Positions 1-5,043 are shown, numbered from the stretch's first letter. The stretch: DNA of 5,077 nucleotides from Natrialbaceae archaeon B1-Br10_E2g27 (GCA_001563885.1 LKMM01000202.1:1-5077), one strand, 5' to 3'. The notes: generated by a model from the sequence alone, not told the origin. A program made the numbers and translations.

Positions 1-942
1 GCGATTTCGGCCTACTACGACCGCACGTACGGTGTCGATGTCGATCCCGAACGGATCATCGTTACTCCCGGTTCTTCGCCCGGCCTGTTGCTCGCACTGG
101 CCGCGACGGTCGATCCTGGCGACCAGGTCGTCCTCACTGATCCACACTACGCGTGTTATCCGAACTTCGTTCGGACGGTCGGCGGGCACGTCGTGACCGT
201 TCCGCTCTATGCCGCCAACGCGTTCGAACCCGCTGTCGACGATTTCGAGGGAGCACTCGAGGAATCGACGGAGACACTCCTGATCAACTCACCGGCCAAT
301 CCCACAGGGGCAGTAATGGACGGTTCCACGCTCGCTGATCTGGCCGCGCTCACAAGAGCCACCAAGACGACGATTATCTCGGATGAGGTCTACCACGGCC
401 TGTCGTATGACGTCACCGAACACACGATCCTCGAGTACACCGAGGATGCCATCGTCTTAGACGGCTTTTCGAAACGGTTTGCGATGACGGGCTGGCGACT
501 CGGGTGGATGGTCGTCCCGCCTGCGTTCGTCGACCCGATCAACCGACTAATGCAGAACCTGTTGATCTGTGCACCGAATTTCGTTCAAGATGGCGCAATC
601 GCTGCCCTCGAGGCCAACGAGAATCGACTGGCCGAAATCCGGAATCGCTACCGTGATCGGCGTGATCTGCTGGTTGCGGCCGTCTCCGAGTGGGGGCTCG
701 ACCTCGGCTATACACCGCAGGGAGCCTACTACGTGTTAGCCGACGTCAGCGAGTTACCCGGCGACTCCCTCGAGATCGCCGACTGTCTGCTCGAGGAGGC
801 AGGCGTGGCCGTTACGCCGGGAGTCGACTTCGGCGAGCGCGCGGCCGATTATCTCAGATTTTCGTATGCAACCGACCTCGAGAATATCGAACGAGCGATC
901 GACCGCCTCGATCGCTTTTTCGAACAAAGCGGCGTGGTTTAA
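1..942 (+). CDS. Class I/II PLP-dependent aminotransferase (aspartate aminotransferase-like), 5'-truncated by window edge
   Basis: The reading frame is open from base 1 to a TAA stop at 940-942, giving 313 visible residues; family members are usually about 370-390 aa, so roughly 60-75 N-terminal residues lie outside the window. A TTG at 88 could be mistaken for a start, but conserved sequence continues upstream of it (VTPGSSPG, about residues 21-28). Fold-type I marks are in order: NPTG at visible residues 100-103, D128 and Y131 in the SDEVYHG motif (D contacts the PLP pyridine nitrogen), K158 in SKRFAMTGWRLGW as the Schiff-base lysine, and R286 in LRFSYA as the likely substrate-carboxylate arginine. 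The family transfers amino groups between amino acids and 2-oxo acids in the cytoplasm. The substrate cannot be fixed: aspartate, alanine, aromatic or branched-chain specificity are all possible. It converges on the next gene with 36 bp between stops; no clear T-run terminator follows. Confidence 0.95.
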   Translation, partial: AISAYYDRTYGVDVDPERIIVTPGSSPGLLLALAATVDPGDQVVLTDPHYACYPNFVRTVGGHVVTVPLYAANAFEPAVDDFEGALEESTETLLINSPANPTGAVMDGSTLADLAALTRATKTTIISDEVYHGLSYDVTEHTILEYTEDAIVLDGFSKRFAMTGWRLGWMVVPPAFVDPINRLMQNLLICAPNFVQDGAIAALEANENRLAEIRNRYRDRRDLLVAAVSEWGLDLGYTPQGAYYVLADVSELPGDSLEIADCLLEEAGVAVTPGVDFGERAADYLRFSYATDLENIERAIDRLDRFFEQSGVV

Positions 943-978
943 TTCAGGGCTACAACGCTGTCGTCCCCGTCGAAGCCA

Positions 979-1167
979 CTATCCCCAGTAGAGGTGGACG
1001 CCGACGACCGCAAGCGAACTGAAGACGACCGCGGCGGCAAAGCCCCAGGCAGCGTCGATATCGGGAGCACCGATGAACATCAGTCCCGCACCGATCGTCG
1101 CGAGTGCACCGAGTGCCAACGCAAGTCCCATACCCATATCAGTCGCCGACTCTGATTCCGTAGCCAT
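979..1167 (-). CDS. Small two-helix membrane protein, 62 aa, function unknown
   Basis: ATG at 1165-1167 (reverse strand) to TAG at 979-981. After a short polar acidic N-terminus (MATESESATDMG), residues about 12-33 form a Gly/Ala/Leu-rich hydrophobic helix, a short APDID loop follows, and residues about 40-60 form a second helix ending HLYWG. This is a two-pass membrane protein with no signal-peptide cleavage motif and no catalytic residues. Its appearance resembles a short conserved haloarchaeal membrane family (possibly the one called DUF7525, recalled from memory and not checked). The start is supported by a TATTAAG box centred 28 bp upstream and the lack of other in-frame starts. It lies downstream of and codirectional with the AbrB-PhoU gene, but 114 bp away with its own promoter and a terminator between, so it is probably transcribed separately. 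Function cannot be inferred. Confidence 0.8.
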   Translation of the reverse strand: MATESESATDMGMGLALALGALATIGAGLMFIGAPDIDAAWGFAAAVVFSSLAVVGVHLYWG

Positions 1168-1187
1168 GTGTGGCTCTTGTTAGCGGG

Positions 1188-1210
1188 GTCTCTTAATAAC
1201 ACGCATTTTC
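1188..1210 (-). promoter_or_regulatory. Promoter (TATA-like box) of the 62-aa membrane protein gene
   Basis: On the reverse strand a TATTAAG box lies at 1192-1198, centred 28 bp before the ATG at 1167, with a CGAAAA stretch a few bases further upstream that could serve as BRE. This spacing puts the expected transcription start at or within a few bases of the ATG, i.e. a leaderless mRNA, and no Shine-Dalgarno sequence is seen before the ATG. The same heptamer occurs at the same distance before the AbrB-PhoU gene. Confidence 0.55.
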
Positions 1211-1233
1211 GGTCCGATATCGTGGATGTGTAC

Positions 1234-1281
1234 AAAAAGTGACAATGCGCCGCCAGCAGACGGGTCGACCGCGACGGTCGA
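1234..1281 (-). terminator. Putative terminator of the AbrB-PhoU gene (hairpin plus T5 run)
   Basis: Directly after the TGA stop (1282-1284, reverse strand) a perfect 7-bp inverted repeat, TCGACCG / CGGTCGA at 1265-1271 and 1275-1281, encloses a 3-base loop. About 27 bases further along the transcript comes a run of five T at 1238-1234. Archaeal RNA polymerase terminates mainly at oligo-T runs, so the T5 may be the functional part and the hairpin accessory. The hairpin-to-T spacing is too long for a classical bacterial intrinsic terminator. Confidence 0.4.
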
Positions 1282-2313
1282 TCACTTGATCGTCGTGTGA
1301 TCTGACTCTTCGTTCAGCGCGAGGTTTGCTGCAATCTCTGCGTTTCGCATAGCGTACTGGGCGGTTTGCTGGAGGCTGACGAGGACTTCCCGGATCCGAA
1401 GCAGATCCTCGTTTTCCATCTCCGGTAACTCGGCTAAGATCTCCTTTTCGCGGTCGGAGATATCGTGGAATAGCTGGCGTACCTCGTTCGATTTGTCGTA
1501 GTCGCGTTCGACGGCCGCTTCGACCGACCTGGTCGTGATCTCGTCGACCTGGTCGTTTAACTCCCGGATATCCCGCATCACGGAGTTGTCGACGTTCAGG
1601 CTGTGCCCCTCAGTATCGATGACGATTTCGGCGATATCCTCGCCGTTGTCGGCGGTCAACTCGAGGTTCTTCGCGATGGCTCGGTAGCCGATCAGCGGGA
1701 ACCCGCTGTTTAAGCCGACTGCACGCGCTAAGTTCGGGTTCTGGTAGGCGGTAAAAATCAATCGAAGCAACAGGACAAAGATTTTGTTTGCCTGTCGCTC
1801 CCGGTTTAACGCCCGCTGGGCCAGATCGGGATTGCCGTGAGCCAGCGCTTTGATTCCCTCACCACGCATCGTCTGACCGGTCCGCTCGAGTCGCTCTAGG
1901 AGATTATCCAGGGTGAAATCCTCGGGATCGACCGAGCAGCGAATCGAGATGCTTTCGGGAGTCTCCTCGATGACGCCGAGACCCATAAGCTGGGTTTCGG
2001 CCTGGTAGACGGCGTTTATGTGATCGGATTCGAGGGCTCCGTTTTGGCGTTCGATTCGGATGATCCGTCGACCGAGAACGTACTGGGCGACGATGGCCCG
2101 TTCGACGGCACCGGCATCCAGGTCGTCAGTGTGAATAATGGCTTCCGTCTCCTCGGTGTTCGCCGATTCCGGCATCACCGTCAGCGTCCCCTTCCCACTG
2201 GTCCGTAGCGACACCTCGTCACCTTTCTCGACACCGTGTTCGGCGGCCCACTCCGCCGGAAGCGTCATTGCGAGGGTTGATGGACCGAGTCGTTGTACTT
2301 TCCGCGTTTCCAT
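1282..2313 (-). CDS. AbrB/SpoVT-PhoU fusion regulator (haloarchaeal PhoU-domain protein), 343 aa
   Basis: ATG at 2311-2313 to TGA at 1282-1284 on the reverse strand. Residues about 3-48 (METRKVQRLGPSTLAMTLP..., then GVEKGDEVSLR) form a swapped-hairpin AbrB/MazE/SpoVT-type DNA-binding domain. After a linker (about 50-130) come two helical PhoU-like repeats: one around 135-235 with the signature NLELTADNGEDIAE at 216-229, matching the canonical LERIADHATNIAE-type PhoU helix, and one around 245-332 ending in the related helix LVSLQQTAQYAMRNAEIAANL (311-331). Bacterial PhoU is about 230-240 aa and acts as an adaptor between the Pst phosphate transporter and the PhoR/PhoB two-component system; haloarchaea lack a standard PhoR/PhoB pair, so the fused DNA-binding domain suggests direct transcriptional control (inference). 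No pst or phosphatase genes lie in the window. It is monocistronic by appearance: its own promoter upstream and a terminator downstream. A GAGG at 2318-2321 sits 4 bases before the ATG, which could help translation. Confidence 0.92.
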   Translation of the reverse strand: METRKVQRLGPSTLAMTLPAEWAAEHGVEKGDEVSLRTSGKGTLTVMPESANTEETEAIIHTDDLDAGAVERAIVAQYVLGRRIIRIERQNGALESDHINAVYQAETQLMGLGVIEETPESISIRCSVDPEDFTLDNLLERLERTGQTMRGEGIKALAHGNPDLAQRALNRERQANKIFVLLLRLIFTAYQNPNLARAVGLNSGFPLIGYRAIAKNLELTADNGEDIAEIVIDTEGHSLNVDNSVMRDIRELNDQVDEITTRSVEAAVERDYDKSNEVRQLFHDISDREKEILAELPEMENEDLLRIREVLVSLQQTAQYAMRNAEIAANLALNEESDHTTIK

Positions 2314-2333
2314 GAATCCTCATACGGACGACC

Positions 2334-2349
2334 AAGACTTAATATTGAC
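2334..2349 (-). promoter_or_regulatory. Promoter (TATA-like box) of the AbrB-PhoU gene
   Basis: On the reverse strand TATTAAG at 2338-2344, inside the longer AT-rich CAATATTAAG, is centred 28 bp before the ATG at 2313. This geometry predicts a leaderless or nearly leaderless transcript. A second AT-rich word on the same strand, CATATAA at about 2379-2385, is too far upstream to be the core promoter of this gene unless the leader is about 40 nt. Confidence 0.55.
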
Positions 2350-2416
2350 TATATTGCCATTACATCTCTGCCGGTCGTTATATGCTTGACTGAAACGTGG
2401 AATTTATGCCACAGCC

Positions 2417-3529
2417 TTATACAACTCTGCAGAGTCGGGTCGTGAACCGACCAGTTCGGACTCGCACCCACCCTCGTAAGGAGTCATCGACCGCCTTCTC
2501 GTCCGTATCGACACGCAACTGCTCGAGTCCATCGAGTTTCTCATCCGTGGCGACGATTGTGATTTCGTCGGCGCGGTCGATGACCGCGGGCGAAATCTGG
2601 TGGTTGCCGCGGCCGAAGACGAACCCCTGTCCACCGATCGGCGAGACGACGATCGTGACGGGGTCTGTGAGTACCTCGAGAATTTCGGCTTCGGCTGCAT
2701 CACGGGCGAGCACTTCGCCGTCACGCCAGACATCGACGCCGAGTGGCGAGGGATCGATTCCGAGTTCGGATTCGATCGCGCCGACAGTCCCACCGGGCCC
2801 GAAGACGTAGGTTCGATCGGGGTCAATCTCCCGGGCGAATCCAGTAGCCAGCGAGTCGGGACTCCCGCTTGCAACTTGCTTGCCTAACTGAACGTCGTCG
2901 GCAACCGGCACTGGGACGACGGCTTTCAGTTCGGTTCGAACTTCGCCGTCGCGGTAGGCAGTTTCGTCGATATCGTTCACTTCGCGAGACTCGATCCGGT
3001 CGAACTCGGCGGCGATTCGACCGGCATCGCGTGGCGTAACGGCAAACACCGACGAGTAAATTTTCACCCCTGCAGGGACACCGAGCATCGGTGTCGGCTC
3101 TCCCGAGGCCTCTTTTGCTTTCGCTTCGATTACTCGAGCCACATCGACGGCTGTCCCATCACCACCGACGAACAACACGAGGTCGACGTCTCGCTCGAGA
3201 AGTTCCCGGACCGCACGCTGGGTATCGGCTGCTGTCGTCCCCGGATCGGCCGAGTCGATCGACTCGTTCCCATCGAAGGGATCGTAGACGACAGTCGGCT
3301 CGTATCCCGCGTCTCGAGTCGCGTCTTCGCCCATCACGGCCGCTGCAGTATACACCGTAAGCTCAGGCCGCCGCGAGTAAAGCGACCGAAGCGCCGTCCG
3401 CGCGCGGGCAGGTGAGCGTGGCTCACCGCCCAACGCTCTGGCTTTCTCGAGTTTGTCGTCCGTTCCCTTCAGGCCGACCCGACCGCCCATTCCGGCGATC
3501 GGATTGACGACGACCCCCAGCGTGTCCAT
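2417..3529 (-). CDS. ATP/polyphosphate NAD kinase-like protein (COG3199 family), 370 aa
   Basis: Cytoplasmic enzyme predicted to phosphorylate NAD(H) to NADP(H) using ATP or polyphosphate. Motifs by residue: NPIAGMGGRVGLKG (9-22), which is the usual N-terminus of this archaeal family; the kinase signature GGDGT at 122-126 with the catalytic Asp124; GVPAGVKIYSSVFA (150-163); GPGGTVGAIESELG (244-257); SPIGGQGFVFGRGNHQISP (296-314). The length fits the family (about 340-390 aa). The ORF extends to an upstream ATG at 3598, but I place the start at 3529 (MDTLGVVVNPIAG): the extra 23 residues are not family-like, and a TTTTGAA box lies 26 bp before the 3529 ATG, inside that extension. Stop TAA at 2417-2419. 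It is divergent from the 39-aa microprotein and lies 103 bp upstream of the codirectional AbrB-PhoU gene, which has its own promoter. Related diacylglycerol-kinase-fold proteins share GGDGT, but the N-terminal and GxGGTxGAIExELG motifs favour the COG3199 assignment. The true phosphate donor is unknown. Confidence 0.9.
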   Translation of the reverse strand: MDTLGVVVNPIAGMGGRVGLKGTDDKLEKARALGGEPRSPARARTALRSLYSRRPELTVYTAAAVMGEDATRDAGYEPTVVYDPFDGNESIDSADPGTTAADTQRAVRELLERDVDLVLFVGGDGTAVDVARVIEAKAKEASGEPTPMLGVPAGVKIYSSVFAVTPRDAGRIAAEFDRIESREVNDIDETAYRDGEVRTELKAVVPVPVADDVQLGKQVASGSPDSLATGFAREIDPDRTYVFGPGGTVGAIESELGIDPSPLGVDVWRDGEVLARDAAEAEILEVLTDPVTIVVSPIGGQGFVFGRGNHQISPAVIDRADEITIVATDEKLDGLEQLRVDTDEKAVDDSLRGWVRVRTGRFTTRLCRVV

Positions 3530-3548
3530 AACTGGTGTATGGAGGGTC

Positions 3549-3562
3549 GCGTTCAAAAGCTG
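3549..3562 (-). promoter_or_regulatory. Promoter (TATA-like box) of the NAD kinase-like gene
   Basis: On the reverse strand TTTTGAA at 3552-3558 is centred 26 bp before the ATG at 3529, consistent with leaderless initiation at that ATG. It is the main nucleotide-level argument against the longer start at 3598, because that start would place the box inside the coding region. No Shine-Dalgarno motif precedes the ATG. Confidence 0.45.
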
Positions 3563-3575
3563 TCGTCTCGGATCT

Positions 3576-3587
3576 GAAAAACTAAGA
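3576..3587 (+). promoter_or_regulatory. Promoter (TATA-like box) of the 39-aa microprotein
   Basis: AAAACTAAG around 3578-3586 is centred about 26 bp before the ATG at 3608, the same geometry seen for the other genes here. It sits about 25 bp from the opposing box of the NAD kinase-like gene, so the two promoters form a compact divergent pair within a 78-bp gap. The sequence match to a haloarchaeal TATA box is only moderate. Confidence 0.35.
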
Positions 3588-3607
3588 GGGAGTGGCACTG
3601 ATCGCCG

Positions 3608-3727
3608 ATGATGAACGGATTACCATACGTGCTCGAAACGGCGCTTCCGATGGACATCGTCGGCTGGGGATCGCTGGCGCTTGGGCTCGTGATCGTCGTG
3701 CTCTGGCTCGTGTATTTGTACCGCTAG
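3608..3727 (+). CDS. Single-helix membrane microprotein, 39 aa, unknown function
   Basis: Two tandem in-frame ATG codons (3608 and 3611) open a frame that ends at TAG 3725-3727. The protein begins MMNGLPYVLETALPMDIVG, followed by a hydrophobic helix from about W19 to Y38 (GWGSLALGLVIVVLWLVY), and ends LYR. It would be a one-pass membrane protein with a short soluble N-terminus. Support for coding: about three quarters of codons end in G or C, as in the neighbours; a TATA-like box lies about 26 bp upstream; and the frame fills the gap between the divergent NAD kinase-like gene and the convergent CinA-like gene, leaving only 6 bp before the latter's stop. I do not recognise a named family. It has no residues suggesting catalysis; a role as a small subunit or regulator of a membrane complex is possible but speculative. 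Leaderless initiation could use either ATG. Confidence 0.62.
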   Translation: MMNGLPYVLETALPMDIVGWGSLALGLVIVVLWLVYLYR

Positions 3728-3733
3728 TGTCTA

Positions 3734-4420
3734 TTATCGGACACGCTCGACGCGCTCGCGGAGCCACGCTGCAGCCTCCGTACTCTGTTTTTCGTCTGGA
3801 CTTTCGATTGCAATCCGAACGTTCTCACCGGGATAGCTCCCGATCGAGACGTCATACTGCGTGCGGACTGCGGCGATCCGATCGAGCAAGGCGCTTTCGG
3901 GTTCGTTGGCGACGACGACCTCACGGTACGTCGGCGTCCCCGAGAACTCGGCAGCGATCCGATCGAACATCGCCTTCATCTCTGAGGGGACACCCGGCAG
4001 GACATACACTTCCTCGAGTGTCACACCGGGAGCGACGCCGACGTCGTTATGAAGTGGCCGCCCTCCAGCCGGCAGTGCCGCCGTTCCCTCGGTGAGATCC
4101 CCTCGTGAGTAGCCGTGATCTTCGAGCCAGGCGAGTGCTTGCTCGTGTTCCTCGAGGGGGCGATCAAACGCGGCGGCGACAGCCTCCATCGTGACGTCGT
4201 CGTGCGTTGGCCCCAGCCCACCCGTGACGATCACGGCGTCGTAGGCCGTCCGGTATGTCTCGATTACATCGGCGATGTCCTCGACTCGATCGGGAACGGT
4301 CGTCACCCGTTCGACGGATACGCCACGCTCGCTCAGACGCTCACAGAGCCACGTGGCGTTCGTGTTCGTCGTGCGTCCGGCGAGCAGTTCGTCTCCAACC
4401 GTAACGAGCGCGACGTGCAT
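3734..4420 (-). CDS. Stand-alone CinA N-terminal / MoaB-Mog-like domain protein (COG1058), 228 aa
   Basis: Starts MHVALVTVGDELLAGRTTNT at ATG 4418-4420 (reverse strand), stop TAA 3734-3736. Motifs: VTVGDELLAG (6-15), TGGLGPTHDD (66-75), the molybdopterin-binding-fold signature, and LPGVPSEM (141-148), typical of CinA-type proteins. The C-terminal part (about 160-228) fits the small alpha/beta region after the MoCF domain. Bacterial CinA is about 400-430 aa and adds a PncC nicotinamide-mononucleotide deamidase domain, which is absent here, as in many archaeal homologues. COG1058 domains have been shown in other organisms to hydrolyse ADP-ribose; older annotations say molybdopterin-binding or competence/damage-inducible protein. 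Molybdenum-cofactor work is less likely because no moa/moe genes are near. An in-frame upstream ATG at 4471 would add 17 residues, but homologues begin at the M-x-VALxTVGDE motif and the 4471 ATG lies inside an AT-rich TATA-like word. Convergent with the microprotein. Confidence 0.88.
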   Translation of the reverse strand: MHVALVTVGDELLAGRTTNTNATWLCERLSERGVSVERVTTVPDRVEDIADVIETYRTAYDAVIVTGGLGPTHDDVTMEAVAAAFDRPLEEHEQALAWLEDHGYSRGDLTEGTAALPAGGRPLHNDVGVAPGVTLEEVYVLPGVPSEMKAMFDRIAAEFSGTPTYREVVVANEPESALLDRIAAVRTQYDVSIGSYPGENVRIAIESPDEKQSTEAAAWLRERVERVR

Positions 4421-4465
4421 ACCCCCCGTTCGAACCGGATCCCCAAAGCGTTCTCCCCTCGGCGC

Positions 4466-4475
4466 GTACATAATT
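4466..4475 (-). promoter_or_regulatory. Possible promoter element of the CinA-like gene
   Basis: On the reverse strand TTATGTA at 4467-4473 is the best AT-rich word upstream. Centred 50 bp before the chosen ATG, it predicts a leader of about 20-25 nt instead of a leaderless mRNA, so this is the weakest promoter call in the window. The alternative start codon at 4471 overlaps this element. Confidence 0.25.
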
Positions 4476-4484
4476 CATCGACAG

Positions 4485-4516
4485 CTATCTATCAGACTAA
4501 CCACAGATAGGGATAG
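4485..4516. repeat. Imperfect inverted repeat (CTATCTATC ... GATAGGGATAG), candidate operator
   Basis: The left arm CTATCTATC at 4485-4493 holds two overlapping CTATC words; the right arm GATAGGGATAG at 4506-4516 holds two GATAG words. CTATC and GATAG are reverse complements, so the element is a double dyad centred near 4500. It lies 67 bp upstream of the regulator start and 65 bp upstream of the CinA-like start, almost midway in the divergent region and outside both putative TATA boxes. It could be a binding site for the adjacent winged-helix protein or for another regulator; binding is inference only. Confidence 0.4.
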
Positions 4517-4551
4517 TTGCTCAACGTGTCTAGTTCGAATCAACCAAAAGA

Positions 4552-4568
4552 TTCACTTTTGATAATTC
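4552..4568 (+). promoter_or_regulatory. Promoter (TATA-like box) of the winged-helix regulator
   Basis: TTTTGATAA at 4557-4565 is centred about 22 bp before the ATG at 4583, preceded by a purine-rich CCAAAAG (4544-4550) that could act as BRE. The spacing implies initiation at or within a few bases of the ATG. It favours the ATG start over a TTG at 4517 in the same frame, which would put the box inside the coding region. Confidence 0.5.
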
Positions 4569-4582
4569 GCAACACCTGTACG

Positions 4583-4933
4583 ATGTCCCGTTCACAGCGA
4601 AGCGACGAGAACCCGACCGCCGTGCTTTCAGCTCTTGGCAACAAGTACAGCGCAGCAATTCTATGCGCGGCTGGGACGCCGAAGTCAGCACAGACGCTGA
4701 GCGAGGACATCGACGTTCCAATTGCGACCTGCTATCGTCGGATCGAAGAACTCGTTGATGCGGGCCTGCTGACCTGTGAGGGACGGCAACTTTCCGAAGA
4801 AGGTCGACGGACGAACATCTACCGACGAACGCTAGATCAAGTCGAAATTGACTTCGTCGGCGATACACCAGCGCTCTCACAGCGGCGTCGAACGGAGGCA
4901 AAAAACCAACTACAAGACCAACTTCAGGAGTAA
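4583..4933 (+). CDS. Winged helix-turn-helix (ArsR-like) transcriptional regulator, 116 aa
   Basis: ATG at 4583 to TAA at 4931-4933. The N-terminal helix (AVLSALGNKYSAAILCAAG, about 13-31) and the HTH (AQTLSEDIDVPIATCYRRIEELVDAGLL, about 37-64) followed by a basic wing (EGRQLSEEGRRTNIYRRTLDQVEIDF, 66-91) match the small haloarchaeal winged-helix family usually labelled ArsR-type or HTH domain protein. The recognition helix is about 46-60 with CYRRIEEL. The C-terminal tail (about 100-116) is polar and likely helical. It is a cytoplasmic DNA-binding protein, probably a dimer; the ligand or signal is unknown. Cys28, Cys50 and Cys65 are present, but they do not form the ELCVCDL metal site of classical ArsR. 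I chose the ATG over the upstream TTG at 4517 because the extra 22 residues are not family-like and would cover the TATA-like box. It is divergent from the CinA-like gene across a 162-bp region carrying an inverted repeat; homologues often sit next to small membrane proteins. Confidence 0.85.
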   Translation: MSRSQRSDENPTAVLSALGNKYSAAILCAAGTPKSAQTLSEDIDVPIATCYRRIEELVDAGLLTCEGRQLSEEGRRTNIYRRTLDQVEIDFVGDTPALSQRRRTEAKNQLQDQLQE

Positions 4934-4939
4934 CTCCTG
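4925..4939. repeat. Perfect 15-bp palindrome spanning the regulator stop codon
   Basis: CAGGAGT-A-ACTCCTG runs across the TAA stop, which forms the centre: arms 4925-4931 and 4933-4939. As RNA it would fold as a 6-bp stem (CAGGAG/CTCCTG) with the TAA in the loop. No T-run follows within about 40 bases, so it is not a convincing terminator by itself. It could be an mRNA 3' hairpin, a protein-binding site or chance. Confidence 0.45.
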
Positions 4940-5030
4940 CAAACTGAACGTAACCGTCTGACAGTTGGTCTGGGACTACTCACCCCCATTATGATACTGC
5001 CGTTGCGTAGCGCCGTCGCCGGATGAGCAT

Positions 5031-5043
5031 AGTTAAGTATTCT
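5031..5043 (+). promoter_or_regulatory. Promoter (TATA-like box) for a gene starting at the right edge
   Basis: TTAAGTAT at 5033-5040 is centred about 24 bp before the ATG at 5061, the same arrangement as the other promoters here. An ATG at 5023 opens only a 13-codon frame ending in TGA at 5062-5064, so 5061 is the better candidate start. Confidence 0.4.

Noticed and set aside
88..90. TTG as the start of the aminotransferase.
   Set aside because: The frame stays open to base 1 with conserved family sequence upstream, so the gene begins outside the window.
3251..3266. Perfect 16-bp palindrome CGAGTCGATCGACTCG inside the NAD kinase-like gene.
   Set aside because: It lies within the coding sequence for an ESIDSADPG stretch, and its words (TCGA, GATC, GAGTC) are among the most frequent in haloarchaeal coding DNA; chance is the simplest explanation.
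2397..3360. Several long open frames on the + strand and in another - frame across the NAD kinase-like gene.
   Set aside because: Their translations are Ser/Arg/Pro-rich with no recognisable domain, and the overlapping frame carries full kinase motifs; they are shadows of GC-rich codon bias.
3530..3598. A 23-residue N-terminal extension of the NAD kinase-like protein.
   Set aside because: The family N-terminus (MDTLGVVVNPIAGMGG) begins at 3529, and the TATA-like box sits inside the extension.
3592..4095. A 167-codon + strand frame overlapping the microprotein and the CinA-like gene.
   Set aside because: The product is extremely Arg-rich and low in acidic residues, unlike haloarchaeal proteins, and it covers two better-supported genes in other frames.
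4517..4582. A TTG start that would add 22 residues to the winged-helix regulator.
   Set aside because: The added segment is not acidic or family-like and contains the TATA-like box; the ATG at 4583 fits better.
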